This document shows, one piece after another, positions 1 to 9,342 of a DNA stretch of 64,000 nt. Made by a program: the position numbers and the translations under genes. Numbering within the stretch: position 1 is the first letter of the stretch; every line of letters begins with the position of its first letter. The stretch is taken from positions 1 through 64,000 of the forward strand of contig CAKUVD010000005.1 in assembly GCA_934695325.1 (NCBI GenBank), in the 5' to 3' direction. This DNA comes from an uncultured Bacteroidales bacterium (GTDB lineage Bacteria > Bacteroidota > Bacteroidia > Bacteroidales > UBA932). Below the pieces are notes generated by a model. That model was not told the origin of the DNA, made no database searches, and was given only the letters and a program-made list of their open reading frames with translations.

Positions 1-88
1 TCATAACATCAGACGCTCTGCTTATTTTACACCGTAATAGGCTAACTTTTAGGGCATTGGCACGACATTCAGCAAAAATTTAAAAAGT

Positions 89-1960
89 TCATAAAAATAA
101 TGCGGAAAACCTGCAACAGGCAGATATCTGCATTGACAGCCTTCCGGTGGATATTCCCTCGGTAGAGAAATTGAATATCCAAGCATACGGGCGATTGGTC
201 TCATAATCCCACCAGTTCACATTGGAGAAGCCGGTACCGATGTTCTGACACCAGCCTTTTCCAAAGTTCGTATTATTCGCTTCAGTTCCCCTGTTCACAT
301 ATTTGACAGCGCTGCTGCTGGCATACGGCCCAGCCCATTCCACAGTCCCGTCTGGATTTCGGCTTATCATATCAGCATACTTGGATACCTCAGGGACCTG
401 ATCCCTGCCGGCCGAAAGGTCCAGGATAATGCCGCATCCATTTTTATTCGTATTATTCTTGTCTACGGACGGAAACAGCGCCTTGTTGGTGCCGTTGCCG
501 ACAGGGCCGAGGTAGCAGAATGTCTGTCCATCATACATATGCTGTATATCAGTTGTCTGCACATACTCCTTAGCCACCGAGTGAGTATATCTGCGGCTAT
601 AGGTATGATCCATCCATCCGTTTGTACCATACGACGGACGCATCGTAGTGTCAGCCTTGTTCGGCACCCAATAACGATATTCCGTCAGAAGTGCGGAGAA
701 ACCATCCTCAAAGTCGTCTTTCATCTGCCCCCATACATCGCTCTTGTTCTGATGGCGTATCTGATAACGGCCAATGTTGGCGAGAGTAGGGTCGTCATCA
801 ATTTCGGCAGGATCCGCACCATTCCTCCAGTCCATACGAGGAAAGGCATCGTGGACAATGACACCAGACATCTTGCCGGAGCCGTAAGGCAGACGCGTCC
901 CGTCGCTTCTGTAAACACACACGGTATTTGTCACCATATATATGTCATCGCCGTTGATGTCACGGACAAGACGAGGATACTCAGAGAACCGGTTTGCGTT
1001 AGTCGCCGCCGTGTATCCGTCATTGACAGGGACGAGAGATCCCTTCCTGACAGGGAACTCCACATCCTTCAATGTCACATAAGTGTACACGTCATTATCC
1101 GTCAAATCCCTGATGAACAATTCCTTGACAGGGACAGATGACTTCGTGCCCGAAACCCTGGACGTGACCATAGTCTTGGTAACCCCGGTAATATCGCAAC
1201 GCAACGGCTCTTCTTTCAAATCCGCGACCGCTCCGTGCATAAGTATCTGGACCTTGTCATATTGTTCGAAGATATTGTCCCCTTCCGTGGTCGTCAGAAT
1301 GGACACGCCTCTACTCCCGTCCTCAGACTCCAGATATACTGTCCTGTTCGATATAGAATAGTCGATGGATGAAGTAGTCTTCTGTTCGTTAGCCCCTGCA
1401 TTGCCGCTTGCCGTATTGCTTACGACGCATCCTTCAATCAGGACATAATCATTGATGACCTTGCCCGTAGAATATTTTTCAATAAATTCATCAAGAGAGA
1501 TCAATCGACCTAGCGTATTGTTGGCGCTCTTCTGAAGAAGATTCACAAGAAGCGACACCTTGTCTCCCCAGCCGTCAGTATATGACAGCATAACACTCGC
1601 AGCACGAGGCGCTACTTCATCAGGATTTCCTGACAATGTCAGTTCTAGCTCTCCTGCGCCATCTCCATCCTCGGAGACATTTACGGCTTGAACCCATTCG
1701 TCTCCTTCTGTCGCATATTCGGTGGTCACATCCATATATTTGAACGGAATGTTCGTGGACAATGCTGATTTGACCAGTCCTGCCGAACCGTCAGCGACAA
1801 TTGAGGTATTGTTCATAGCAAGCTTTGCAACGAGCCATCCTCTCTGCTTGATAGTGATCGTATCCTTGCGGCTGTCCACATCGCTGATGAGAGCCAACCG
1901 GCCCTTTCTCTTGAACTCCGCATTAGGGTCGCAGGACTCATAAAGGCGGATGTTCGGCAC
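89..1960 (-). CDS. BACON/DUF5689-type surface lipoprotein, truncated at the N-terminus
   Basis: This 623-codon frame encodes a Bacteroidetes surface-type protein. The first 145 or so residues look like BACON-type Ig-like repeats. They are followed by a DUF5689-like segment starting near RLISLDEFIEKY and a long aromatic-rich C-terminal part with several WxxY/GW stretches. Such proteins are normally lipoproteins of glycan-utilisation loci. Here no signal peptide or lipobox exists: the frame begins at a GTG in the middle of a BACON repeat, and an in-frame stop lies seven codons upstream, exactly where the opposite-strand regulator fragment begins. The C-terminus (ACCRFSALFL) also looks abrupt. 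I infer a gene truncated at the 5' end by a rearrangement and possibly frameshifted at the 3' end. It is probably not exported and not functional. No SusC/SusD genes are visible. Confidence 0.6.
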   Translation of the reverse strand: MPNIRLYESCDPNAEFKRKGRLALISDVDSRKDTITIKQRGWLVAKLAMNNTSIVADGSAGLVKSALSTNIPFKYMDVTTEYATEGDEWVQAVNVSEDGDGAGELELTLSGNPDEVAPRAASVMLSYTDGWGDKVSLLVNLLQKSANNTLGRLISLDEFIEKYSTGKVINDYVLIEGCVVSNTASGNAGANEQKTTSSIDYSISNRTVYLESEDGSRGVSILTTTEGDNIFEQYDKVQILMHGAVADLKEEPLRCDITGVTKTMVTSRVSGTKSSVPVKELFIRDLTDNDVYTYVTLKDVEFPVRKGSLVPVNDGYTAATNANRFSEYPRLVRDINGDDIYMVTNTVCVYRSDGTRLPYGSGKMSGVIVHDAFPRMDWRNGADPAEIDDDPTLANIGRYQIRHQNKSDVWGQMKDDFEDGFSALLTEYRYWVPNKADTTMRPSYGTNGWMDHTYSRRYTHSVAKEYVQTTDIQHMYDGQTFCYLGPVGNGTNKALFPSVDKNNTNKNGCGIILDLSAGRDQVPEVSKYADMISRNPDGTVEWAGPYASSSAVKYVNRGTEANNTNFGKGWCQNIGTGFSNVNWWDYETNRPYAWIFNFSTEGISTGRLSMQISACCRFSALFL

Positions 1961-1963
1961 GGC

Positions 1964-3800
1964 ACATTTAAGAAACTAAACATTGGCCAAGACGGATGGT
2001 TCCAGATATTCGCCTTGGCATTTGCTCCTGACGGAAAGATATGGGTCGGTACGGAAGACGGACTGATGATTCTGGAAAATGACCACTGCATATATAAGTC
2101 CGATTTCAAGACAATAAAGGACAAAAGCATAAGAAGCCTATTCAGAGACTCCTCCGGCGGAATATGGATAGGCACCGAGTTCGCAGGAGTCAAATACTGG
2201 AACCAGAAACGAGACAAATTCCGGCCCTATGTGATCCCTGACAGAGTCCCTGACATTGAGGATGAAATCATCACGGCGATATATTGTGATCCCTCAGGCG
2301 CTATATGGACAGGAACCAGATACAACGGACTCGACAGATACTTTCCTGCGACAGGAGAACATCACCACTATGAGGTGGACAATGTCAGGACTATCTGCAT
2401 AAGCGAAGACGGAAGATACGCCTATACCGGTGCGGAGGTGAACGGAATGCATTCCATAGACCTGCGGACAGGAGCAGTACGGCTGCTCAAGACACCTATA
2501 GACATTATGTCAATAGTCAAGGCCGAAAATGGTAAGCTCTGGCTAGGATCACTTGTAGGACTTTAGCTCTATCATCCCGAGACTGACCTTGCAGAACGCA
2601 TCATACCGGAGACAGGGAACAGACTGATCCGTTTCCTCAACCTGTACAAGGACAGCAGAGGCCGGCTCTGGGCGGGAGCAAAGGAGCACCTGATGGTATT
2701 CAGGACGGATAATGACAATGCAGTCCGTGCCATAACGCCACCTGCGCTCAAAGACATCGTCCAGATACAATGCTTCTACGAGACATCCGACAGCACAATG
2801 TGGATAGGAACCTTGGACGGCCTTATCGCATACAAAGAAAAGGACTCAGATAAAGTGATGGAGCAGGCTCATTATATTTTGGCGGAATAAATGGAGTAGA
2901 GGTATTCCGTCCTGATGAGATATTTGCGAACACCGAGACTTGGAGTCCCGCCATAACGGAGTTGATAGTGAACAACTCCTACATAAAGCCCTATGACGGA
3001 TCCGGGATATTGAAAGAAAGCATCAGATTCGCAAAAGACATAAAACTCCATCACGCTTCGATTCTCGTGCGCCGATATGGTATCCGGAAACAGCAACACG
3101 TTCAAATACAAACTGGAAGGGTTTGACAAGGACTGGAACGAGGCCAGAGGACACGAAGCGACATATACGAACCTGGATAAAGGAAGATACACATTCCTGC
3201 TGAAAGCTGCTAACAACGACGGTATATGGTGCGACACGACGAAACGACTGGAAATCACAGTCAGACCAATATGGTATAAAAGCACTATCGCACAGTTTCT
3301 ATTCTTTGCGCTGATCGCGGGAGCTACGGTCACATTCGTAATCTGGCTTCTCAAAAAAAGAAAAAGACAAAGTCCAGGAAATAAGGCAATTGAAAAAGAC
3401 CTACGAGGAGAGGGTTCAGAAGAGCAAGCTGGAGATATACGTCGATGAGTCATACAACCTAAAGCCTCAGGAAGAAGCATTCCTGTCTTCCGTGCTCGCC
3501 TGCATTGAGCAGAATATACCGAACCAGACATTCACAGTGGAAACTCTGGCGGAGAACGTATGTCTCTCTCGCGGAAACCTGCACTTGAAAGTAAAGGCGC
3601 TGACCGGGAAAACGCCAGTGGAACTCATCAAGACTATGAGGATGAAGAAAGCCTGCGCACTTATGAAAGAAACGGGCCTTCCGATATCCGAGATCGCCGA
3701 ACGGACAGGTTTCCAGACCTCCGGCTACTTTATCACAGTATTCAAGAGCACCTTCGGGGAGACTCCCGGGAAATATGCAAGCAGAGTCAGAAAGAGCTGA
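1964..3800 (+). pseudogene. Broken propeller / Y_Y_Y / AraC-type sensor-regulator
   Basis: Frame-corrected translation gives repeated two-component-regulator propeller blades (motifs such as GKIWVGTEDG, GGIWIGTEFAG, GAIWTGTRYNG, MWIGTLDG). A Y_Y_Y domain follows (YKLEGFDKDW at about 3107), then one membrane helix (about 3285-3350), a short coiled coil and an AraC-type HTH at the C-terminus (about 3530-3800). Intact relatives are the hybrid two-component or one-component regulators of Bacteroidetes polysaccharide loci. Damage is clear: no start or signal peptide, an in-frame TAG at 2564-2566, a frame change at about 2876 with probable loss of blades, a second near 3060, and a third in the A-run at about 3350-3366. 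No histidine kinase or receiver domain lies between the membrane helix and the HTH. I regard it as a dead gene. Confidence 0.75.
3390..3800 (+). CDS. AraC-type HTH fragment still open inside the pseudogene
   Basis: The last 136 codons of the broken regulator form one uninterrupted frame from a TTG. It encodes a short coiled coil (KKTYEERVQKSKLEIY) and a full AraC/XylS-type double HTH ending in GFQTSGYFITVFKSTFGETP, the usual second-helix signature. It could in principle be translated as a soluble DNA-binding protein, but no promoter or ribosome site is seen in front of it. The upstream frame joins it through the A-run near 3350-3366. More likely it is simply the least damaged part of the pseudogene. 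Confidence 0.35.
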   Translation: MKKTYEERVQKSKLEIYVDESYNLKPQEEAFLSSVLACIEQNIPNQTFTVETLAENVCLSRGNLHLKVKALTGKTPVELIKTMRMKKACALMKETGLPISEIAERTGFQTSGYFITVFKSTFGETPGKYASRVRKS

Positions 3801-3857
3801 ATGAAATTTAAACCGCCTCTAATTACGAGAAAACCAAGTTTTTTCAGAAAAAAGACT

Positions 3858-3865
3858 TATTTTTG
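3858..3865 (+). promoter_or_regulatory. Bacteroidetes -7 promoter element for the tricorn operon
   Basis: TATTTTTG matches the TAnnTTTG -7 consensus exactly and sits 35 bases before the start codon at 3901. No clear -33 TTTG lies at the usual 17-23 base distance. It would serve the three-gene run 3901-9330. Confidence 0.45.
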
Positions 3866-3900
3866 AAAAGTTTATTGAAACTTAAAAACAGATTCTGAAT

Positions 3901-6900
3901 ATGAAAAGGATTTTCGCATTGATCTTGGCGGCATTACTCGCCTCCGGAATGACCCTGGCGCAAGAAAGCCCCAGATGGGTCAGGAAGAACTGCATCTCTC
4001 CGGACGGGACGAAGATTGCGTTCAGCTACAAGGGGGACATATTTGTAGTCCCGGTATCCGGAGGAAGAGCGCTTCAGATAACGACAAACAACGCATACGA
4101 CTCAGAGCCGAAATGGACAGCGGACAGCAAGAACATCATTTTCACTTCATACAGAGAGAGAAGCAAGGACATATTTATGACGTCCTGTGAAGGAGGCGTC
4201 CCGAAAAGGCTTACATTCCATCCTGGGAAGGAAACCCTTTTGGCAGTGCTGCCGGACGGAAAAATACTGTTCTCAGCCAACATTGAGCCGGACGTGAGAT
4301 TTGACGGCTTCCCTGGAGACGCTCAGTTATACTACACAGACACCACCGGAGCAAGGCCTGTCAGAGTCACATCGCTTCCCATCTCGGAGATAAGCGTAAA
4401 CAAGGACGGCACGATCATCTATGAGGATCTGAAAGGCTATGAGGATCCTTTCAGGAAACATCATACATCAGCAGTCACAAGAGATATCTGGATGTACAAA
4501 GGAGCGGCGCCGGTGAAAGGGACGAATTCACGGCTCAGCATAAATGAGAACGGGATTTTCAGCAGGCTCAGCGATTATGCAGGCGAGGACCGCAACCCAG
4601 TGTTCGCCGCAGACGGTGACACGTTCTACTACCTCAGCGAGCGCGACGGAAAGGCAATGAACGTCTACAGAAGTTCCATTTCCGCACCGACGAAATCCGT
4701 CCAGCTGACATTCGAGACAATGAATCCTGTACGATACCTTTCAGTTTCCGACAATGGGATTCTCGCCTATTCATATAATGGAGACCTCTATACCCTGAAG
4801 GAAGGCGGAAAGCCGGAAAAGGTAAGAATCAGCGTCTATTCGGATCAGGATGAACGAGACATCGAGAAGCTTACTATGTCAGGAGGAGCCACCGCACTCT
4901 CCATATCCCCTGACCAGAAGGAAGTGGCCCTGGTAGTTAGAGGCGACGTGTTCGTCACGTCAGCCGATTACAGGACAACCAAAAGAATCACCAATACAGC
5001 AGAGCAGGAAAGAGGCGTAAGTTTCGCAAGCGACGGCAGGGCATTGTATTATGCAGCAGAGAGAAACGGCAACTGGGGCATTTGGAGGACATCTCTGGTG
5101 AACAAAGATGACAAGGGGTTCACCTATGCCAATGATTTCAAGGAGGAACTTTTCTCTGACGAAGGCGAGACCTGCTTCCAGCCACAGGTATCCCCAGACG
5201 GAAAATATGTGGCATACCTCAGGGACAGAACGGAACTCGTGATAAAGCCCACAAAGGGAGGTAAGGCCATCTCAATGCTCAAGGGGGCAAATTATTCCTA
5301 TGCAGACGGAGACATATCCTTCGAGTGGAGTCCTGACAGCCATTATCTGCTCTCCACATATCAGGCAAACGGTGGCTGGAACAACGTGGACATCGCTCTC
5401 ATTGACATTGACACCAAAGAAGTGACCAACCTCACTGAAAGCGGATACAACGATGTAGCCTTCAGATGGGCCCTCGGAGGAAAGGCTATGGTATGGCAGT
5501 CCGACAAGGACGGTTACAGAAGTCACGGCAGCTGGGGCGCGGAGGATGATGTCTACATAATGTTCTTCGACGCCGATGCGATGACCAAGTTCTTCCGAGA
5601 CAAGGAAGATGACGAAATCGCCAAGCTTCTCACGCCTGACAAGAAGGAGGCTAAAGAAGAAAAGAAGAGCGAGAAAAAAGACAGCACAGACGCTAAGAAA
5701 GTCGAGAAACTCAAGCTCGATCTCGCAGGCAGGGCCGACAGGATATTCAGGCTCACAAGATTCTCAGGAAGGCTGGGAGACCACTATCTTACAGACGATG
5801 GAAAGAAACTGTTCTATGTGACCAGGCTGGAAAGCGGTTACGACCTGTGCGTGATGGATATGAAAGAGGGCAGCGTGAAAGTGCTCAAGAAAGGCGTGTC
5901 CGGTTCTATGATACCTTCAACTGACGGCAAATACATCTACCTCGCCACCGGTTTAGGCATCAGCAGGATCAGCGTCAGCGGAGGTGACTCCAAGACAATC
6001 ACATACGCAGGAGACTATGATTTCAAGCCGAAGGCTGAACGGGAATATATCTTCAACCATATGTGGAAACAGGTCAAGGAGAAATTCTACGACCCTGATC
6101 TTCACGGCGTGGACTGGGACTTCTACAAGGAGAACTACTCGCAGTTCCTTCCTTACATAAACAACAACTTCGACTTCCAGGAGTTGCTCTCCGAAATCCT
6201 CGGCGAGCTCAACGCTTCGCATACCGGAGGGCGCTACTCATATAGCGGCGGCTTTAACTTCGGCCATCTCGGAGTCATCTATGACGAGGACTATGAGGGC
6301 GACGGCCTCAAGATAAAGGAGGTCCTGACAGACGGCGTACTTGCAGTCGCCTTTCCGGAGCTCAAGGCAGGAGACATCATAAAGAGCATTGACGGGCAGG
6401 ATATCAAGGCTGGCAAGGATTGGTATCAGCTTCTCACCGGCAAAGCAGGAAAGAAGACATCCATAGTCATATCCAAAGGAGGGAAAAAGGAGGCCGAGAT
6501 ATTCGTGAAGCCTTCATACTCAGACTACCGACTTCTGTACAAGCGCTGGGTCAAGCAGCGTGAGGCCAAAGTGGCAGAACTCTCCGGTGGGAAAATCGGC
6601 TACGTGCACGTGGAAGGGATGAACTCGCCAAGCTTCAGGGAGGTCTATTCAAAGGCTCTCGGAAAATATCGCACGGCAGACGCTCTGATCGTGGACACCA
6701 GGCATAACGGCGGCGGATGGCTGCACGATGACCTCGTGACATTCCTGAGCGGCAAGGCATACGTAGACTACAAGCCTAGAGGACAATATATCGGCACAGA
6801 TCCTTACAGCAAATGGACAAAACCGTCCTGCGTGCTCGTATGCGAGGACAACTACTCTGACGCTTGCGGATTCCCTTATGCATATCAGGCTCTCGGAATC

Positions 6901-7149
6901 GGAAAGCTCATCGGCACGCCAGTCGCAGGAACTATGACTGCAGTATGGTGGGAGACGCAAATTAACCAGAGCATCATCTTCGGCATTCCGCAGGTCGGCT
7001 CCTGGTGCATAAAGGACGGACATTTCAGTGAAAACCACCAGGTCAATCCTGACATCCTCGTCTACAATGACCCTGTGTCTGTCCTCAAAGGAGAGGACAA
7101 GCAACTCGAAGCAGCCGTGAAGGAGATGCTTGCAGAATCAGCAAAATAA
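3901..7149 (+). CDS. Tricorn-like S41 family protease with signal peptide
   Basis: The 1082-residue protein starts with a classic signal peptide (MKRIFALILAALLASGMTLA), so it acts in the periplasm or at the cell surface. The order is tricorn-like: WD40/PD40 propeller repeats over about residues 25-570, a highly charged K/E linker at about 578-605, a second propeller-like part, a PDZ domain at about 789-863 and a C-terminal tail-specific-protease fold. Likely catalytic residues are His774 in ASHTGG and Ser986 in NYSDACGFP, the position of the tricorn nucleophile. Tricorn-type enzymes trim peptides produced by other proteases; here nutrient peptide or misfolded-protein turnover is an inference. 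The start is fixed by the signal peptide and the promoter element 35 bases upstream. The glycosyltransferase gene follows after 6 bases. Confidence 0.9.
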   Translation: MKRIFALILAALLASGMTLAQESPRWVRKNCISPDGTKIAFSYKGDIFVVPVSGGRALQITTNNAYDSEPKWTADSKNIIFTSYRERSKDIFMTSCEGGVPKRLTFHPGKETLLAVLPDGKILFSANIEPDVRFDGFPGDAQLYYTDTTGARPVRVTSLPISEISVNKDGTIIYEDLKGYEDPFRKHHTSAVTRDIWMYKGAAPVKGTNSRLSINENGIFSRLSDYAGEDRNPVFAADGDTFYYLSERDGKAMNVYRSSISAPTKSVQLTFETMNPVRYLSVSDNGILAYSYNGDLYTLKEGGKPEKVRISVYSDQDERDIEKLTMSGGATALSISPDQKEVALVVRGDVFVTSADYRTTKRITNTAEQERGVSFASDGRALYYAAERNGNWGIWRTSLVNKDDKGFTYANDFKEELFSDEGETCFQPQVSPDGKYVAYLRDRTELVIKPTKGGKAISMLKGANYSYADGDISFEWSPDSHYLLSTYQANGGWNNVDIALIDIDTKEVTNLTESGYNDVAFRWALGGKAMVWQSDKDGYRSHGSWGAEDDVYIMFFDADAMTKFFRDKEDDEIAKLLTPDKKEAKEEKKSEKKDSTDAKKVEKLKLDLAGRADRIFRLTRFSGRLGDHYLTDDGKKLFYVTRLESGYDLCVMDMKEGSVKVLKKGVSGSMIPSTDGKYIYLATGLGISRISVSGGDSKTITYAGDYDFKPKAEREYIFNHMWKQVKEKFYDPDLHGVDWDFYKENYSQFLPYINNNFDFQELLSEILGELNASHTGGRYSYSGGFNFGHLGVIYDEDYEGDGLKIKEVLTDGVLAVAFPELKAGDIIKSIDGQDIKAGKDWYQLLTGKAGKKTSIVISKGGKKEAEIFVKPSYSDYRLLYKRWVKQREAKVAELSGGKIGYVHVEGMNSPSFREVYSKALGKYRTADALIVDTRHNGGGWLHDDLVTFLSGKAYVDYKPRGQYIGTDPYSKWTKPSCVLVCEDNYSDACGFPYAYQALGIGKLIGTPVAGTMTAVWWETQINQSIIFGIPQVGSWCIKDGHFSENHQVNPDILVYNDPVSVLKGEDKQLEAAVKEMLAESAK

Positions 7150-7155
7150 TGTAAT

Positions 7156-7890
7156 ATGGAAGACAGGAAAATAGTCATCATCCCGACCTATAACGAAAAG
7201 GAGAACATCGAAAACATCATCAGAAAGGTATTCTCCTTAGACGGCGGATATGACATACTCATAATCGACGACGGCTCGCCAGACGGAACCGCCGCTATCG
7301 TGAAGGGCCTCCAGCAAGAATTCCAAAGCAGGCTCTTTATGATAGAACGCAAAGGCAAGCAAGGCCTGGGAACAGCCTACATCACCGGATTCAAATGGTC
7401 ATTGGCCAACGGATACGACTACACGTTCGAGATGGATGCGGACTTTTCCCACAACCCGGATGACCTTCCGAGGCTGTACAAGGCCTGCAAGGATGGAGCA
7501 GATCTAGCGATAGGCTCCAGATATTGTGACGGCATAAGCGTGATAAACTGGCCTATAGGCAGGATCATAATGTCATACTATGCCTCCGTATATGTAAGGA
7601 CAGTGCTCGGAATGAAGGTCTATGACTGCACGGCAGGCTTCAAATGCTACAGCAACAAAGTCTTGGCGGCCATTGACCTGGACAATGTACAGATGAAGGG
7701 TTACGGTTTCCAGATAGAGATGAAGTACACGACCTACAGATTAGGATTCAAGATCGTGGAAGTTCCTATCATCTTCGTTAACCGCAAGGCCGGCACGTCC
7801 AAGATGAGCGGTGGCATATTCGGAGAAGCATTCTGGGGCGTACTCAAGCTCAAGTTCAGAAAAATCAAGCCGAAAGCACAGATAAAATAG
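7156..7890 (+). CDS. GT2 family glycosyltransferase, polyprenyl-phosphate mannose synthase-like
   Basis: The 244-residue GT-A fold enzyme resembles dolichyl/polyprenyl-phosphate beta-mannosyltransferase (DPM1). Visible motifs are PTYNEKENI at residue 10, DDGSPDG at 38-44 (nucleotide binding), the DAD metal motif at 94-96, and the later GSRY and GYGFQIEMKY segments typical of this family. It lacks the C-terminal membrane domain of longer relatives, so it is expected to be peripheral on the inner face of the membrane, charging a polyprenyl phosphate with a sugar for later export. It lies 6 bases after the protease gene and 6 bases before pyrC, so the three are probably co-transcribed. The actual sugar donor cannot be read from the sequence. 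Confidence 0.85.
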   Translation: MEDRKIVIIPTYNEKENIENIIRKVFSLDGGYDILIIDDGSPDGTAAIVKGLQQEFQSRLFMIERKGKQGLGTAYITGFKWSLANGYDYTFEMDADFSHNPDDLPRLYKACKDGADLAIGSRYCDGISVINWPIGRIIMSYYASVYVRTVLGMKVYDCTAGFKCYSNKVLAAIDLDNVQMKGYGFQIEMKYTTYRLGFKIVEVPIIFVNRKAGTSKMSGGIFGEAFWGVLKLKFRKIKPKAQIK

Positions 7891-7896
7891 AACATT

Positions 7897-9330
7897 ATGG
7901 AGAACACTCATAAAGTTCTTCTTTCAGGAGCGTCCATTGTCACAGCCGAAAAGGCCGGGCAAGGGGCGCTTCTGATTGAAGGAGAAAAGATAAGCAGGAT
8001 ATGGTATGCCGATGACAAGGGTTCCGCAGAATACGACGGCAGAGAAGTGACTATGGAGAGTCTCGCACAGGAGATCCTGAAGGATCATCCAGACGCCGTA
8101 TTTGAAGACCTCGGAGGAAAAGTGCTTATGGCAGGCGGTATAGACGCACACGTACATTTCAGAGAGCCTGGTATGACGGAGAAGGCCGATATGGCTTCCG
8201 AATCACGCGCCGCACTTCTGGGAGGAATCACTTCTTTCATTGATATGCCAAACACTAAACCGCCGACCACAGACCTCCAAAGGCTCCACGAGAAATGCGC
8301 ACTGGCCGACGGAAGGTGCTTCGCAAACTGGGGCTTCCACATAGGTGCGGACAATGTCAATGCAGACGACATCAGGGAATGGTTGTCCTGTGACAGGAAA
8401 TTCGCCGGAGTGAAAGTTTTTATGGGGTCATCGACAGGCAATATGCTCGTGGACAGCGATACATCCCTGAAAAGACTGTTCAGCCTCGGAAATGCACGGG
8501 TTCTTGTCCATAGTGAAGACGAATCAATCATAAAGGCGAATCTGGAAAAGGCGAGAGCCACTTTCGGCGAGGATATCCCGATGAGAGAGCATGAGAACAT
8601 ACGCAGCCGCCAGGCCTGCATCAAGAGTACGATCAAGGCTCTGGAAATGGCGATGGCTCAAGGCACAATGCTGCACGTGTGCCACGTATCGACGACTGAG
8701 GAGGTGGAGATGATACGTGCGGCCAAACAATATAACCCGGAGATAACCGCCGAGACATCAGCCAACTATCTCTGGTTCTGCGATGAAGACTATGACAGGC
8801 TGGGCAGCAGGATCAAATGCAATCCCGCCATAAAGACAAGACGAGACAGGGACGCCCTGAGAAAAGCGCTCAAGGAGGGCATCATTGACACCATCGGTTC
8901 AGATCACGCCCCACATCTTCTGCAAGAGAAGGCCCGGCCCTATCTGACCTGCCCTTCGGGAATGCCGTCCGTGCAGCAGGAAATCTCCGTCCTGCTTACA
9001 ATAGCCTCAGAGGAAGGCATCCCGCTGACGACAATAGCCTCGGCAATATCCGAAAAGGCTGCGAGGATGTTCGGCATTGACCGGCGCGGGCAGATTCGCG
9101 AAGGCTGGTACGCAGACCTCATCGTCATTGATCCGGAAAAGGAATTCACAGTCGGGGAATCTGAATACGGTGCAGCCGGAGCTGCATACAAATGTGGCTG
9201 GACTCCTTATGAGGGAGCACGCCTCAAAGGAATCGTCGAAGATGTCTACCTCAATGGAAATCTCGTAGTTAGAGGAGGCCGACTGACATCAAGGGCTCCG
9301 TATGGAGAAAAGCTAGTCTACAGCGCTTGA
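7897..9330 (+). CDS. pyrC: Dihydroorotase
   Basis: A 477-residue amidohydrolase of the type I dihydroorotase/allantoinase group, which closes N-carbamoyl-aspartate to dihydroorotate in pyrimidine synthesis. It shows the metal motif DAHVHFRE (His85 and His87), the family signature DMPNTKPPTT, a second His region (MLHVCHVST) and GSDHAPH near the C-terminus with the catalytic Asp. The length fits the Bacteroidetes enzyme. It is the last gene of the run starting at 3901 and faces the EamA gene tail to tail across 12 bases. An allantoinase is the main alternative; the conserved NTKPP loop and lack of purine-catabolism neighbours favour dihydroorotase. Confidence 0.88.
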   Translation: MENTHKVLLSGASIVTAEKAGQGALLIEGEKISRIWYADDKGSAEYDGREVTMESLAQEILKDHPDAVFEDLGGKVLMAGGIDAHVHFREPGMTEKADMASESRAALLGGITSFIDMPNTKPPTTDLQRLHEKCALADGRCFANWGFHIGADNVNADDIREWLSCDRKFAGVKVFMGSSTGNMLVDSDTSLKRLFSLGNARVLVHSEDESIIKANLEKARATFGEDIPMREHENIRSRQACIKSTIKALEMAMAQGTMLHVCHVSTTEEVEMIRAAKQYNPEITAETSANYLWFCDEDYDRLGSRIKCNPAIKTRRDRDALRKALKEGIIDTIGSDHAPHLLQEKARPYLTCPSGMPSVQQEISVLLTIASEEGIPLTTIASAISEKAARMFGIDRRGQIREGWYADLIVIDPEKEFTVGESEYGAAGAAYKCGWTPYEGARLKGIVEDVYLNGNLVVRGGRLTSRAPYGEKLVYSA

Positions 9331-9342
9331 TGATATACAGCT

